NCBI RefSeq assembly: GCF_003573695.1
Contig: NC_039359.1
Coordinates: forward strand, 116,691,849-116,755,848
Length of the DNA stretch: 64,000 bases
Source: Papaver somniferum
Taxonomy: Eukaryota; Streptophyta; Magnoliopsida; Ranunculales; Papaveraceae
Direction: 5' to 3'
In this document: positions 32,761-44,836 of the stretch, in pieces
Layout of the letters: each line of letters opens with the position of its first letter
How positions within the stretch are numbered: position 1 is the first letter of the stretch
Notes under the pieces: generated by a model
What the model saw: only the letters and a program-made list of their open reading frames with translations
What the model was told of the DNA's origin: nothing
Databases searched by the model: none
Made by a program: the position numbers and the translations under genes

Positions 32761-34814
32761 TCTAGGCTTCACGAATACTACTGTTGCTGGGCTGACGTAA
32801 CTGCAGGTGTTGTGAGTCACAATGGTTTTTTCGCGAAAAAAAAAAAAAAAACTTGTCTGAGTCACAGTCATTTTTTAAGAGGGTATTTATATAAAAAAGT
32901 AGATTTTTAAAAACTACTGTGAGAGAAAATGGTTTCTATAGCCCTAGAATTATCCTTGATTATATCTCGTGAAACTTTATCTCTTTTTCTCTTTTAAATG
33001 AAGCTGCTGGTAGTGGTGATTGTCCAGTGCTATCGAATTGGTTGTTCTTCATCTCAGCTTGAGCATGTTTAACTTCAAAGTCTGAATGCTAAATGGAGAT
33101 TGTTGGAGGATCCTTAAAGGTGTCATCTGTAGACAGTATTTGTTTCTGGATCAAGCAACTCCTTACCCCAAGGGTGGAAGGACCATTGCATATAATTGTA
33201 TGATCATATTTTTTTTCGTGTGTTAGAAAACCAGGTTGCATTTCTTTAATTTGCAATGTAGATTGTAACAAAATAGCATCAATATTCAGATTGGATAAGT
33301 GATAATAGATTGCTGAAGTTGTAAAATGAATTTAGTTAATATAATTTTCATTAAATTTCAGTTTACAGTTTAGGTTTCAGCTTGTTTTAATCATATTTGA
33401 TTTTAACTCAAGGTTCAGGTGAATCAGCTTGATTCAGCTGAATCATCTCCCTTTTTTTTGGTATGATAATCGAAATAAACAACTGTGTCAATCAGTAAAT
33501 ATTGATAGAGCTGCTGAAGAAAGTAGTTTTTTTAAAGAATTCAACGTTTGCGAGAAACAATCGTTTTGGAAAAAACCATTTCTAAATTACAGCTGATAAA
33601 CACAGTCGTTTTTAGCGATGTTACCTCTTGTCCTGGCAGTGGTTAAACTTCTATTTTCCACTAGTGTTGGTATACCACCTGGTGAACCTCTGCTTGCTTC
33701 ATCCATATTTATCTTTAGTCAGTTATTAGGTGGTGGGTACCATCTTACTTATCCTTTTTTTTTTTTTCTGATATTACATGCCTGTTGTGGAGATTCCACT
33801 GCATGCTTGTATTCGAGAAGAGCATGGTGTTAATGTGTTTATATGCCCATCGGTATTCTTGTGTCAAAAGCAAAGAAATCTAGAATGTCTGATTTGATAC
33901 CAACTAGAAGTTAATTTCGAAATTTATAAACAAGAGCAATTTACTTTGGTAAAAAAATAACCTTTTGCTTTCAAAAGTTGTTGCGAACTTGAATGATTTC
34001 CGACTTTTCAACTTAACTAAAGTAAAAATTAACTTCTTAAAGTATATCAAAAAACCGTATTAATTCATAACCCTGCCCAAATATATATATCCGCTAAAAA
34101 ATAGTATTAGAAACTTAACCGGAGCTCAAAGGTGGATATTATCAACTTAAAAGTAAAGAACAAAGAAGGGACTCGCAGGAGGCTCATATGTCCTATATAT
34201 GTGAGGGGGAAGTGGACTCACTAGAAAGAGGGCGAGGCGAACGAGTTATGTGGCTCCCATTCTAATTCATTAATCTCCTAAGCATGAACCTGATTCCCCT
34301 TCCTGCTCATGTTCAAGTTCCAGTTCTCGTTCTAGTTCCTGCTTCCGTTCCAGCTTCAGTTCCTGCCGAGTGAAGGTCTGAGCCAGATCATCCAAGAGCG
34401 TATATGTCGAAGTTTCCAAGGATATATTTTCCCAGGTTCATTCATAATTACTTGAAAGTCGAAGCTGACAATTTTTAATATTTTAATGTTAACGGTTATT
34501 TGAAACTACAAAATTTTGAAATATTACCGTTATCACTTGAAACTGACATATTTTTTCTCTTTTAATTACCGACTAAGTGAAACCCGTCGACCAATACCGA
34601 GCGGAAATCAAAATAAAAAGGAAGATCATCGTACAAGCATACTAATACCATATTTCTTGCTAAATTGAGCTAGCATATCCATCGACCTATAAAAATCTCT
34701 ATTTAGAAAAGACAAATTCATTTATTAAAAGACAATAACCTAGTTGCATCATCAAAGAAGAGTTTTATGTCGGTCCAAAGGATATTGTTATAATTTCCTT
34801 TATGATACTTTGTG
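32761..34814. other. intergenic sequence, nothing recognised
   Basis: AT-rich with only short ORFs that match nothing I know. A run of related short words (GTTCCAGTTC, GTTCTAGTTC, GTTCCAGCTTC) at about 34310-34370 is a degenerate minisatellite. Confidence 0.5.
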
Positions 34815-35420
34815 TGTTAGAGCATTGCTCGGTCGAACTCGCAAGCGTTGCTATCTCAAGATTGTTGTCAAGTTTAGTTTCCAAAACTATAAGTCTTGAT
34901 TTCTAGTCTACTTATAGCTAAGTCTCGGATTAGGATAGAAAGTGTAGTTGAGCATTAGATTTCACGGCGTTCATCAATTGAAGACGGAGAACTACTAAGG
35001 GGAGATTGTGGGACTTCATCTATCACTCAAAAGTCTATTTACTCTATCTCCTATTTGAGACAAAAGTCGTATAGCTATATAGACTTCGATTATACACATT
35101 TGATATTTCGAGCTGAGTTTAACTCGCTTACATATTTCTCGAAATATGTGTTGGTAAGCTTTCGCTATAATCAAGTTCATCTTATATTCTTGACGAAAGT
35201 CAAAACCTGATCATGTGAAAATCTCCTGGTAACATCTTACATGATTTGTGTGAGACGGTCATTTGATGTAGACTCGAAATGTTTCGTACCGATCATTCGA
35301 TCACTTGAAAATTGTTTTGAAGCTAATAGTTTGTATGAGACAGCTATTGTCATCTTCCGAGAATGTTTTAATGATTGAAATGGGAGTTTAGAACAATTAA
35401 CCATGATTGGATATAGAACA

Positions 35421-35664
35421 GTATGCGTACTTGTATGCTAACTGTTGCAAGTTATTCCAAGTCCAGGAACCATGGTATGCATACCCGTGCGCGTACTGGT
35501 TGATTTAATGGAAGTCCGGGAACTTAGTATGCGTACCAGTATGCGTACTAGCGTGAGTTTCAAGTTCCGGAATTTAACTAAGTTTGGAGGTATGCGTACC
35601 TGTTCACATACTGGCAAACCCAAACTTAGTCCTGCCACTTAGGTATGCGTACCCGTTTGCATAC
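35421..35664. repeat. array of five GTATGCGTAC-type dyad words
   Basis: Word pairs start at 35421, 35475, 35527, 35590 and 35643 (steps 54, 52, 63, 53). The clearest is GTATGCGTACCAGTATGCGT at 35527. Sequence between the words is unrelated from one to the next, so this is not a simple tandem repeat. Confidence 0.75.
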
Positions 35665-36140
35665 TTGAGTAGGTTATGTTCTAAAATCGGTTTGTTCATG
35701 AACTAATACATTTATATATTAAGAAATGCAATCTTTTGCAAACCGTGGATATAGTGTTCATGAATTGATTCGAGTGAATCAAAATAGATTTTGCTTCAAT
35801 TGTGTATTGTATACTTCTATGAGAATATAAACAATTGAACAACTTTAGAACTAGTTTCATTTGAGTCATTTGAACTAGTTATGGTTAAGATGAATAAGGT
35901 TGATATGAAAGTGTTCATATGGATAACTTCAGCTAACTATTGTTGAGCCAACAAGGTGTACACGTTTAGGTACGGTTACCCATATCTAAATGAAGTCACT
36001 TTCCATTTATGTGTAACAAGCTAAGTTCGATCTAATGGTTGAAATATATTACCTTGAGTCTAATCAGGTTTTCATCTAACGGTGAATATTGAATGCTTTG
36101 TTACCAAGGTAACATTGATTGCAAACCCTGATTTGAAGAC

Positions 36141-36147
36141 TATATAA
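36141..36147 (+). promoter_or_regulatory. TATA box of the solo LTR
   Basis: GAAGACTATATAAGGGAGAAC, conserved in position in the sister LTRs. The solo LTR may still start transcripts rightward. Confidence 0.55.
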
Positions 36148-37285
36148 GGGAGAACTCTAGCAACTGGGAAACCTAATCCCCACACCTCATGTGTGATACT
36201 AGTTGCGACTAGAGTCGATTCTCCTGTAACCTTAGGTGTTCTCCAAAACTATGTAGGTTAACGACTTGAAGACTTCATTGGGATTGTGAATCCAGACCCA
36301 ACTATTTCTTTGTAGTTGTGTGTTCTGATCTTGTTGTTTTCTATCGTGATTGAGTACTATCTTGTCTAAGATTTGCTCGAGATTTAATCTCCGATAGGCA
36401 AGATAAAAAGTAGTCACAAACATCTTTGTCTCATCGTTTGCAATTCCACAATATCTTGTTTCGATACCATATGATTAAGATTATTGTGAGTTGATTGATA
36501 TTACTAGAATGTTCTTTGGGAATATAAGTCCGGTGTACCAATTGGTTCTTGTTCACCTTGATTTATCAAAAGGCGGAACAAAACTCTTAGGTATTTTTGT
36601 GGGAGACAAATTTATCTATTCAATAGACTTTTCTGTGTGAGACAGATTGGTTTATCAAATCTTCGACTTTGGGTCGTAACAACTCTTAGTTGTGGGTGAG
36701 ATCAGCTAAGGGAATCAAGTGCGCAGAGTTCTTCAGGGATTCATAGGCGTAAGGAACAAGACTGTACCTTGATCAGTGTGAGATTGATTAGGGCTCAACT
36801 ACTTTCCAGTCCAAAGTTAACTTGGTGTAGGCTAGTGTTTGTAGCGGCTTAATACAGTGTGGTGTTTAAATCTGGACTAAGTCACGGGGTTTTTATGCAT
36901 TTGCGGTTTCCCCGTTAACAAAATTTCTGGTGTCTGTGTTATTTCTTTTCCGCATTATATTTGTTTATATAATTGAAATATCACAGGTTGTGCGTAAGTT
37001 CAATCAGTTTGTGAATCCGACCTTTGGGTTATTGATTAAATTGATTGACACTTGGATATTGGTTTTTGATACCGTCCAAGTTATTTCTTATATTCAATCG
37101 GGTTTGCAAATTCCTATTTTTTTGATTGCAGATTGAATTGAGAAATTGAGATATAACTCTGGGATATACTTTTCTTAAGATTGAATCTGACTGTCTAGTT
37201 TATTCTCTTGAAAGTATATTGGAGTTAGTCCATACAGATTTCTAAACGGAATATTGGTTGAGGTTGTTAGACCCCCGCTTTTTCA

Positions 37286-38329
37286 CTGTGATTATGTTCA
37301 AATTAAACTTGATCACGAAGTATTAAGGCTTCGGTTATACGCACCACATAACTTTATAAAGGCGTGGTTCTGGCTTGTTGATATCTGGGCGCCTGAGATG
37401 GTAGAAATCTTATGATGGCGATTTTCTCCATAATAAAAGCTTTCTGGGTCTTGACGAGTTTTACCAACGTATATACTTTTACCGCGAGTATGGTTTATAT
37501 ATTTATTTTCTCTACTTGATTTGCTTCCGGTTGATGTGGATTAGTGGGTCATTTACTTCATCCGGAATCAACACTTGTCTTGTTGTCCCTTTTTGTTTCC
37601 TTACTTTCTCCATTTCTACACGAGTATTGGTGACAATATATGCTTTAATGCTAATATTAGGGTTTGCTAAGTTTGGTTGAGTGGTTTGTAACTTTGTTTT
37701 ATGCCGTAGATTTAGGTTATATATACTATTGCTTGAGAAGGTGTGAGAAGTTTTTATGTGAGTTTCAACCATGTTATGCTCTAGAGGTTACTCCATTGTG
37801 CGTTTCAGCGGTAAGAGAAATCCAAAAGACTTTTTCCCAATTGCATAGGGTTGAGTGGGAAGTTCTCCATAATTATCCAGCGTCAAAATGTATTTACTAA
37901 AAATCTAACCACTATACCCGAGTAGAGATAAGCTCAATACTAAGCTAAAACACAAGTAAAGAGATACTCATTGTAAAAGAGAAGATTTCATAAAGGCTCA
38001 AAGGCCAGGGACACTTAACCTGAAGGTTAAGCGTCATATATATAGACTTCCTGAAGACATCCCATTTAAGATGTTATAGGGCAAGAAGATACAGTTGGTT
38101 ATGAGGGTGCTCCTCATGTGCTACGCCCTTCGAAACCTGTTATGCATAGGTACATGTTTATATTCGGAGATTCTAAGCGGAACCTAAAGCACTCAATCCT
38201 ACGGCTACAGGTGATTAAATGCCTAAGCTAGGTATTTTGGTCTGAAGTATCAATAATAAGTTCTATCATTCTTTCATATAAAAGATTTGGAATGGTTTGA
38301 GCATTTGATATAAATACTTAACTCCCAAC
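37286..38329. other. intergenic sequence, nothing recognised
   Basis: AT-rich; the short ORFs at 37512-37772 (-) and 37664-37900 (+) show no family features. Confidence 0.5.
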
Positions 38330-39760
38330 TTGAATTATTATCCATACTTTTATTAAAATGAACATTTAAACAAAAGATGTCATGCTGATTGACAATGCTG
38401 ATGACATATGGAAAAAGTTTGATCGATGTTGCCACAAGTCAAACACCAAACTTTGTTTAGTATGAAGAATATCAAAAGATTCCCCATATATTAGGCATGT
38501 TGGAGTTAGTACCCTTGATATTTTATACTTAATTTAGACGTTGATTTTTTATTTCATACAACTTGTTGCAAGCTGTATTGAAAGTGAAATCACCATGCTT
38601 TGTGAGTTTCCAAATAAGTTGATCCTCCCATTGTGTGCTATTCTCAAGGTTACCATTTAAAAGTAGAAAGCATGCTCAAATACATCTTACTAGATTCATT
38701 ATTTGTACTTTTAATTATTTTACAAAGATTCTAGCAAATCGGCTATGAATATGTGAGATAAAAAAAGATACTGGATTTATCAAAATTCACTATCTGACCT
38801 GAATCAGAACGATAAACTACAAGTTACTGCCATTATGTATGTCTTATTTGGTGAAATACAGACAATCGTCTGCCAATTATAAGTGAGAAACAAAATTGAT
38901 CAAAGCTAGCTATTTAGATGCCTTGGATATGATTATGGTTTTCAACAACATTTAATACTTAAAAAATAACCTCCATAACTAATATGAAAAGATAAGGATA
39001 CAAATGATCTCCTTGTCTTACATATTTTAATGGTTATAAGACATCACATAGAGAACCATTGGAAAATACATAAATTTTAGTTGTACTTATACGTTGATTT
39101 TTCAAGGAACACCAAGAAGCAAATAACTCCATTTTCTCTGATGGATTTAATAATAAACATTTATTCAAACCTGTCGAAAGCCTTTGACATATCAAATTTA
39201 AAGGCAAAAGACCGATTTTTACCTTTTTTTTTGCTTCATAGTTTGCATGATCTCTTGTGTAAGCTAAAAATTATCAGTAGTTTGTCCCATTGACACATAA
39301 ACGATTGTTAAAGGAGATATAATCTCAACCATAACTAATTAACTTCATTAGCGCAACTTCAAAAATAAGTTTGTCTGTGATATTGCATTAAATAATTGGC
39401 TTAATTCATAAGGATGTTGTGGAGTTTTAGTTTTGGAAATAAGAGTTAGGTTGGTTTCATTCAATTGCTTAAAGTTGAAACTGGAAGAGATGAATCCCTA
39501 CATCATATCCACAATTTCGTCATCCTCAATATCTCATTGAGTTGAAAAAACTCAGGTGGAAAGCCATCATCCTGGAGCTTTCCTAGGCTTCATACTTTTT
39601 AAAACTCCAAAAATTTCACCTAGGTTTGAGTTATTTCTTGTTATCCTTTTCACACATATATTGGGGCATACATTGAAGTACATCATCATTACTCTGAGGA
39701 AAATTAGAATACTAACGCGCTTGTAACGATAAGTACAAAGCCTTTGGAACATTTAAAATA
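38330..39760 (-). pseudogene. L1-type LINE reverse transcriptase, heavily decayed
   Basis: Landmarks appear in order on the minus strand in changing frames. KSMKPRKAPG followed by DGFPPEFFQ (about 39600-39540). NLTLISKTKTPQHP (about 39450-39400). NGSLCDVL then RQGDHLYPYLFILVMEV (about 39060-38970), the plant LINE RGxRQGDPLSPYLF motif. LADDCLYF (about 38885-38860), the (F/Y)ADD active-site box. Then MGGSTYLE, and CLTCGNIDQTF with HLLFKCSF (about 38440-38350), matching the zinc-binding region after the RT. Many stops; no endonuclease part or target duplication found. A 5'-truncated or eroded LINE. Confidence 0.7.
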
Positions 39761-40326
39761 GTGCTCCAAATTCCATCTCTGGTTTTTAAAGCAAAATTTT
39801 ATTTATGGATGTTGTATTAGGTAGTGAAAGTGTTTGGTATTTTTGTATGGTTCAAGATAATATCGATCTCTTAATTTCTGGCCCCAAAAATTATTCTGTA
39901 TTTGTTGTCATTTAAGAATCCACACCACATCTTTAACTATCCTACACAGGTAATAACACTAACAAAGTTATGAAACTTCCACAATTATTTTAATGGTAGT
40001 GTTCATGTGAGGTGATAATCGTGAAGTCTAGACTCACTTATACTTAACGATGCTGAATACTAATGATAAGTGTTTAATCTTATTAAAAAAAAAAGAAAAC
40101 AATCGTGTTGCCAAACTCTTCTTTACAGCTTACGATCTTGTCTGAACTAATTTTAACATTATTTATGTTTTTTTTAGTTTTTTTTTCCTTTTGTAAAAAT
40201 ACGCTTAAGGGATGTGTTCTAAACATTTAAAATTTTAGTGAAACATAACTAGTATTTTTCTATGAAGTAAACTGATACATAATAACATTACAAACGACAA
40301 TTAATTTCTGTTTACAGTTGCTATAA
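39761..40326. other. intergenic sequence, nothing recognised
   Basis: AT-rich spacer with poly-A/T runs between the LINE relic and the Copia element. Confidence 0.5.
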
Positions 40327-40503
40327 TGTTCCGTTAACTATAGTTGTTAGTTACACTCTTATCTTTCAGTCGGTTATATTGTAATGCTATAATGAGTTGT
40401 CTCTTATGACATCTCTGATCATGTGTCCTGTAATAAGACCTTTGATCTTTCTGTAATGGTCAGGTTGGGTTTCTAATAATAAATCAATTTTTGTAAATGT
40501 CTA
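40327..40503 (+). repeat. putative short 5' LTR of the Copia element
   Basis: The right border is set by the primer-site-like GGGTATCAGAG. The left border is a guess at TGTTCCGTTAAC or the later TGTTAGTTACAC; the 3' LTR is outside the window. Confidence 0.35.
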
Positions 40504-40644
40504 GGGTATCAGAGGGAAAACATTAGGTTTTCCTTCTCGATCCTGGTTTCCGCAGTTCAATTCACCTCGATAATCTTTTCTGGATCCTGTTTTTCGGACC
40601 ATCAGATTTTTCATCTATTTCGATCGTATTGTTCGATCTATTAA

Positions 40645-41546
40645 ATGATACAAACCTTTTCTGATTCATATATTCCTACAATGTTTAGTTCTTCATATAT
40701 TACTTCAATTCATGTTCATTAACTTGCAAATTTAATTCAACTCAAACTTAGAGATGACAATTTCATTACATGGAGAGCTATTCTGATGTCGGTGATTCGT
40801 GAATTTCAGATCTTACCTTTTATTGATGGAACAAGTGAATGTCCATCTCAATTTACTGGTCATGGTGCTAATCAATCTGAAAATACACAATATACTACTT
40901 GGTGTGAAAAAGATCAAACAACCATCTTATGGATTCAATCTACCATCTTTGAAGTTGTAATTCTATACTTTGTTGGTGCTACCACTTCTCATGAACTCTG
41001 GAGAAATATTACATCCATATTTGCAAGAACCTTCACAACCCATACAATTCAATTACGCGCACATCTTTAAAGTATTAAAAAGGTACAAGAACTGTTTCTA
41101 TCTTCTTGGATGAATTAAAGAAACTCATAAACGAATTAGCTATTGTTGGATCCAAGATTTCAGATGAAGAACTTGTTGTTATCATCTTAGGAGGTTTGGA
41201 TCAATATTTCTCATCTTTTTGTACTTATATTCGAATCCGTAATCCTCCTGTCTCTAGTGTTGAACTACACAAATTTGTTGATTAGTGAGGAAGCAGTAGT
41301 CTCAGGTCATCAACAAAATTTATCTACTACCACAACATTTTATGCTAACAACAATAATTATACACCTAGGTCTCTTCCTGCATATTTCAATCTTGTCACT
41401 GGTCGTAGTTCCAATTACAAAGGAAAGAAACCATTCAATCCAAAATACAAAGGGTATACCTCTTAAAACTCATTCAATGCATCTAAATCTCAGTATAACT
41501 ACCCTACAACACCAAATTTCACATCAACTTCAGTTCTAGTACCACA
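40645..41546 (+). pseudogene. Copia gag, N-terminal part
   Basis: Starts at ATG 40645. After an in-frame stop, LKLRDDNFITWRAILMSVIRE (positions about 40740-40805, split here from the next block) opens the Copia gag core, followed by WCEKDQTTILWIQST, ATTSHELWRNI and, after another frame change, FLDELKKLINELAI and ILGGLDQYFSSF. This is the UBN2/Retrotran_gag_3 pattern of Tork-like Copia gag. Stops lie near 41068, 41284 and 41464. The 3' part, with the zinc knuckle, lies 21 kb away at 62584 because of the nested insertions. Confidence 0.8.
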
Positions 41547-42034
41547 TGTTAGAGTATTGCTCGGCTGAACACACAAGTTTTGCTATGTCAAGCTTGTTGT
41601 CAATATTAGTTGATCAAAACTATATCTTGATTTATAGTATACTAAGCCAAGTCTCGGACTATGTTAAAATTTGAGTATCATACATCACTTTTGAACAATG
41701 AAGATCGACAAAGGCATTTGGAGAACTTTTGTATCAGGTGTGTGAAGACTGAACCATTCTATTTTACTCACTATCTTACCATTATATCTACTGAGACTAT
41801 GTCGTGTGACTTCTAATAGATTTACAAAGAAGAAGTTTCGAGTCAAGCTTGTTTTGTGAAAAGTCTCGAAATATGATTTGGCAAAGATGTTCAATGATCC
41901 TTAACAATATTAGTTCTATGAATTAATTTGTGGATCGATTGAAAATTACCCATGCAGATGATTTATCACTTCAGAATATATCAAACATCATAAGAGAGAA
42001 TTATTGATCTTACTGATATTTCTACTCAAGGTAG

Positions 42035-42321
42035 GTTGGCGAACCTGTTCGCAAACCATAGACATATGAGTTTCAGAAATATAAGAAGGTTCGCGAACCA
42101 GTTCTCAAACCGCAAGTTCAGGTGGGTACAGTTCATGAACCCGGTTCACGAATCGTGCTGAACTGAATTTCAAAGTTGGTATAATATGCTAGAAATTGGC
42201 GAACCTGGTTCATGAACCGTTGTCAACTGAGTTCGGTAGTCTAGTAAGGTTGTCGAACCCGATTCACGAACCATTTCACCCGACTCAGAACAAGTCATGC
42301 GGTTCACAAACCGTTCAACCA
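42035..42321. repeat. array of six GGTTCGCGAACC-type dyad words
   Basis: Words start near 42035, 42088, 42131, 42196, 42248 and 42301 (steps 53, 43, 65, 52, 53). GGTTCGCGAACC at 42088 is a perfect palindrome. Most words are two half sites, for example GGCGAACCTGGTTCATGAAC near 42198. Confidence 0.75.
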
Positions 42322-44445
42322 ACTATCCTACTTTATATATATTTTAGCAAATGCTCAAAGACTTATTTTTAATATGTTTAGTATTGCTAGAAATCTCTTA
42401 AACACTTCTTAGCTCCACTGATCACTAAAACACTTATGTATGTGCATCATGGTTAAACTCTTAGGTGTTTAAATGAACATCAAATTGTTTTTAGTTCTTT
42501 GGCTAAGTTACCAAATCGAACAATCACTATACACGGTTTCGTGATCGGACCAAAGTGTATATTTTATTGTATTTTTCAACAATAAAGTTTGCTTAATTTT
42601 AAGCAATCCCAGGTCTAAGAAAAACTATAAATAAAGATGGTCTTTCAACCGGTAAAATCAATTCCTGACACTCTGTGTCCTAGTTGATTCTAGAGTCGTC
42701 CTCTATTGGCTTAGGTTTCTTCTGAGAAACATAATTAGGTCTATAACTAAGAGACTTCGATTTTGGGATTTGTGAATCCAGGTCCGACTATCTTTACCTT
42801 GATAGTTCATGTATCATGATATTGCTTTTCTGTTATCGATGAAAAAGTAGGGGTACAACAACCACACCCAATATTTCACTTAGCAATCTGTATGGACAAA
42901 TTCCAATATACTTTCTAGAGAATCAACTAGACAGTCAGACTCAATCTAGATAAAAAGTATATCGAAGAGTTTATATCTCAATCTCTCGATTTGATATATA
43001 CTCAAGCAAATAGAAATCTGCGAGTCTTTATCAAATACTAGAGAGATAACTTGGATGGTATCAAAGACCAATATCCAAGTGTCAATCAATTTAAATCAAC
43101 AACCAAAAGGTCGGATATTCTAATTGATTTAACAACGCACAACCTGTGATATTTCAATTATATAACAAAATATAATGCGGAAAAGAAATAACACAGACAC
43201 CAGAATTTTGTTAACGAGGAAACCGCAAATGCAGAAAAACCCCAGGACCTAGTCCAGTTTGAACACACACTGTATTAAGCCGCTACAGACACTAGCTTAC
43301 TCCAAATTAACTTCGGTTTGGACTGTAGTTGAACCCCAATCAATCTCACACTGATCCAAGGTACAGTTATGCTCCTACGTCCCTGATCCCAGCAGGATGC
43401 TATGTACTTGATTCCCTTAGCTGATCTCACCCACAATTAAGAGTTGCCACGACCCAAAGTCGAAGACTTTAATAAACAAATATGTATCACACAGAAAAGT
43501 CTACGGTAATAGATAAATACGTCTCCCACGAATATACCTACGAGTTTTGTCCTGTATTTTGATAAATCAAGGTGAACATGAACCAATTGATAACCCAGAC
43601 TTATATTCCCGATGAACAGCCTAGTATTATCAATCAACTCACAATAATCTTAATTGACGCAGCGAAAAAAGATATTGTGGAATCACAAATGATGAGACGA
43701 AGTGTTTGTGATTACTTTTATATCTTTCCTATCGGAGATATGAATCTCAAGCCAATTATTACAATTGTAATCGTACGATAGAAACAGCAAGATCAGATTA
43801 CACAACTACAAGAAAGTATTACTAGTCTGGCTTCACAATCCCAATGAAGTCTTTAAGTCGTTAACCTGGTTTAGAAGAAGAAACTAAAGGTTAAAGGAGA
43901 ATCGACTCTAGCTTAGAAAAACTAGTATCACACAAAAGGTGTGGGGATTAGGTTTCCCAGTTGCTAGAGTTCTCCCGTATATAGTCTTTCAAATCAGGGT
44001 TTGCAATCAATGGTAACAAATCATTAAATATTCACTGTTAGATGAAAACCTGATTAGATTCAAGCTAATATCTTTCAACCGTTAGATAGAAAATTAGCTT
44101 GTTCCACACAAATAAAATGCACGTTTCTAGGCTTGTGTAACCGTACCCAAACTTGTACATTTGTTGGTTCAACAATAGTTAACCAAATGGTTAGCCATAT
44201 GATCACTTTCATATCAACCATATTCTTCTTCACCATAACTAGTTCAAGTGATTCAAATGAACTAGTTAGAGAGTTGTTCAATTGCAAGGAAATCTTATGT
44301 AACTACACAAAACACAATCGAAGCAAAAACGATTTGATTCAGTCGAATCGGTTCATGAACTATATAGCCACGGTTTGCAATTTGCATTCCTTAGTTTATA
44401 TAAGAATAAGTTCACAAACATCGTTTTTAGATATAACCTACTCAA

Positions 44446-44610
44446 GTTCGGGGACTGGGTTAGCGGACTTAAGTTTCCGGACGGAGTTCACAAACTCCAG
44501 CAGAATTTCTCGGGTCGAGAACTTTTGCCAGTTCACGGACTGGGTTCGCGGACTTAGCTCACGCCACTATTCCGGTTCTATTGATCAACAAAGTTCGCAA
44601 ACTTTAGTTC
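44446..44610. repeat. GTTCGCGGAC-type word array
   Basis: Words such as GTTCGGGGACTGGGTTAGCG (44448) and GTTCACGGACTGGGTTCGCG (44531). The same array is in the sister LTR at 60840-60985. It sits between the same flanks (CCTACTCAAG on one side) as the GTATGCATAC arrays of the LTRs at 965 and 34815. Confidence 0.65.
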
Positions 44611-44836
44611 AAGGAATAAGGACTTATACATATATGTGTTTCCACAACAATGCTTATATCCTCCAATGGTTATATAATCTAAACTCTTATTTCAATCATT
44701 GAAACATTCTTAGAGGACGTTGATATTCTATAGTTGTTATTCACAAACTATTTTTCGTCAAAGTAAGCAATTTTCAAAGTGATTGAAACTTGTCATGACT
44801 TTCGTCACTAGGTAAAGATGAACTTGGCTAAAGCGA

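Larger units (their letters stand above)
34815..37285 (+). mobile_element. solo LTR of a SIRE-type Copia element
   Basis: TGTTAGAGCATTGCTCGG ... CCCCGCTTTTTCA, 2471 bp, flanked by TTGTG (34810-34814) and CTGTG (37286-37290), a 5 bp target duplication with one mismatch. No primer site, polypurine tract or coding sequence adjoins it, so it is a solo LTR left by recombination. It is the reverse-oriented relative of 965-4066. Confidence 0.88.

Noticed and set aside
32826..32841. perfect palindrome TTTTTTCGCGAAAAAA
   Set aside because: Short and part of a poly-A run; no repeat of it or paired site nearby.
34300..34380. GTTCCAGTTC-like short words as a regulatory array
   Set aside because: Irregular, low complexity and without dyad symmetry; more likely a degenerate minisatellite.
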